Source of the DNA: Serripes groenlandicus
Lineage: Eukaryota; Mollusca; Bivalvia; Cardiida; Cardiidae
Length of the DNA: 64,000 bases
Direction of reading: 5' to 3'
NCBI GenBank assembly: GCA_031761405.1
Contig: JASEVX010000005.1
Span: 38,111,489 to 38,175,488, forward strand
Below the pieces are notes generated by a model. The model did no database searches. It was not told the origin of the DNA and saw only the letters and a program-made list of their open reading frames with translations. Positions 62,678 through 64,000 of this stretch are shown here, piece after piece; position 1 is the first letter of the stretch; each line of letters starts with the position of its first letter. The translations under genes were made by a program, and so were the position numbers.

Positions 62678-63343
62678 ATGTGTAGTGCCAATTGGGTTGG
62701 CCTGATTGCCATTATTATTGTTTGTTTCCATCTGACAAATGCGATCCAGTATGTTACTGTTTCAACAGGAGTAGAGAAATCGAAGGATTTGAAGATGCGG
62801 TGATGATTGATGGGAGCATGTTTCATGTTGACAAATTTCTTGGGATACCGTATGGAGAACCGGCCACTGGTGTAAACCGTTTTGAGAAACCGGTTCCAAA
62901 AGCGCCGTTCCAGATGAAATATTCCGCGCTCAGTTTTCCACCATCTTGTTACCAACCCAGAGAAACAAAGCAAATTATGTCCGAGGACTGTCTTTACATG
63001 AATATTTATGTTCCGAAGACTACACAACAAAGCCCGCTTCCGGTTATGGTTTGGATTCACGGGGGATCGTTTGTAGTGGGTGCCGGTAGTATATATCAAG
63101 CAGAAGCTCTGAGTGTTTTTGGACAAGTTATTGTTGTTACAATTAACTACCGTTTGGGAATGTTCGGATTTTTACGGAGTACTGATGGTCTGTTGATCGG
63201 GAACCAGGGATTGTGGGACCAGCACTTGGCGATCAAATGGGTAATCAAAAATATTGCCGGTTTCAATGGAGATCCAAATGACGTCACCATTTTTGGCGAA
63301 TCTGCTGGTTCCGCGTCCGTACTTCTACAATCGCTGTATCCCG
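62678..63343 (+). CDS. Type-B carboxylesterase/cholinesterase family, 5' part
   Basis: The ATG at 62678 gives a signal peptide (MCSANWVGLIAIIIVCFHLT, cut near NA-IQ), so the enzyme is secreted or enters the ER. At about 62770-62786 the frame must shift by one base: VSTGVEK is followed in the other frame by EIEGFEDAVMIDGSMF. Then come FLGIPYGEPATG, EDCLYMNIYVP (family signature 2), WIHGGSF (oxyanion hole) and NDVTIFGESAGSAS with the catalytic Ser. The frame ends at a likely phase-1 donor G/GTGTAG (63343/63344) after SLYP; if unspliced, a stop follows at once. The catalytic Glu and His lie beyond the window. It hydrolyses carboxyl esters; the substrate is unknown. Confidence 0.8.
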
Positions 63344-63646
63344 GTGTAGCGTGAGAAAAGGTAGACCGTGAAATTTGTCAGACCTTACATTTCTCACAGT
63401 ACGCTCGTGAAAATTTTAAGGCGTGAAAATCTTAAGACGGGTTGATTTAATGCGATTTAGATTTGTATTTTTCGACATCGTTCCATCTTCGCGATATTAA
63501 CATTAATTATGTACATGCGTTCTTCTGTTTGAGCGAACTGAAATAATGTAAAACTGAGCATTTTAGGCATTACATTAGTCTCCTTAGAAAAACCTTAAGA
63601 CACGTCAAATAAATGTAAATGTAACTAATTTTTACATTAAAATAAG
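63344..63646 (+). other. Esterase intron 1, start
   Basis: AT-rich, no exon or repeat recognised before the SINE. Confidence 0.5.
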
Positions 63647-63660
63647 CGGGTATGGGGTGA

Positions 63661-63955
63661 TTCATTGAATTGGGGTTTGATGTCGTTTTCAACATTTTTT
63701 CAGGCATACCACGGCGGCCAGTTCACCTACTCATATGTTTCTTGGCTTTCTCACACCAGTACTTAATACAACTTTCTTTCCAATCAATTTGCTGCTTTTC
63801 CACTTAGACGGATATCTCATTAGTGGAAGACGAATGACGCTTGTCACAATAACTTTTTTCAAACGTCGGAAAGAATGTTGGCCTAGCTGGGGTTCGAACT
63901 CACAACTCCTGGATTGACAGCCTTCGTCGCTACCGATTGAGTTACCGGGGCTCGA
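63661..63955 (-). mobile_element. tRNA-derived SINE
   Basis: Minus-strand head GAGCCCCGGTAACTCAATCG, B box GAGTTCGAACCCC, and tail ending CCAATTCAATGAA. Flanked by a 14-bp duplication with one mismatch (63647-63660 and 63956-63969). Confidence 0.85.
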
Positions 63956-64000
63956 CGGGTATGGAGTGAATACACCTATGACTTACCAGTACCACTAGTA

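Noticed and set aside
62617..63126. Minus-strand 169-codon ORF
   Set aside because: Antisense shadow of the carboxylesterase, whose motifs are unmistakable on the plus strand.

Overview
The window is eukaryotic, intron-rich and crowded with repeats, and most likely comes from a bivalve mollusc. The evidence is a set of tRNA-headed SINEs with a CAATCAATCAA-type tail, an I/Nimb-like non-LTR element with an RNase H domain, a Ty3/gypsy element with its integrase ahead of the reverse transcriptase, and many minisatellite-bearing elements like those described from oysters. The species cannot be named from the sequence. There is no rRNA, CRISPR array or convincing tRNA gene; the tRNA-like stretches are SINE heads.

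Only two host genes are convincing. The first is a classical short-chain dehydrogenase/reductase (SDR) on the + strand, read here as nine exons from 24546 to 54190. Every junction is GT-AG, the phases match, and the product is 264 residues with TGxxxGxG, NNAG, Ser, YxxxK and PG motifs. Its fifth exon is present twice in tandem (44613-44706 and 45036-45129). The second is the 5' part of a type-B carboxylesterase on the + strand, 62678 to about 63343, with a signal peptide, a TATA-like box and a one-base frame break; it runs off the window. A disrupted MULE-transposase-type 3' end lies on the - strand at 22412-23250, and a few exon-like open stretches cannot be identified.

Layout. 1-2.1 kb: an unidentified exon-like ORF and small tandem duplications. 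2.1-7.1 kb: a repeat, an internally deleted Tc1/mariner element (2833-3651), a decayed Helitron-type protein, LINE and Tc1 fragments. 7.1-15.8 kb: a Ty3/gypsy element with Gmr1-like domain order, split in gag by a 6.1-kb I-like LINE (7337-13453) flanked by a 13-bp target duplication. 15.8-19.2 kb: a second LINE carrying a Tc1 element (16977-17952), then an antisense RT remnant. 19.2-21.3 kb: an unusual 2125-bp fold-back element made almost wholly of GATATC-centred modules. 21.3-24.5 kb: spacer, the MULE remnant and hairpins. 24.5-54.2 kb: the SDR gene, whose introns are packed with repeats. 54.2-62.6 kb: more repeats. 62.6-64 kb: the esterase and a SINE.

Three repeat systems dominate. (i) A TTAA-flanked MITE of about 230 bp, with termini TTAACCCTTTCCC and an internal hairpin, is probably piggyBac-like and occurs in roughly thirty copies, mostly inside the SDR gene. 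(ii) Several sequence-unrelated families share one plan: insertion at a T-run, a 5' hairpin, a GTCCGTC-rich box, a 100-180-bp minisatellite interior and a CTTGTT end. Some are caught inside other recognisable elements. (iii) Palindromic MITEs of about 190 bp sit close to SDR exons 2 and 3. None of the transposable elements looks autonomous. All motif and family assignments come from reading the sequence; no database search was run.
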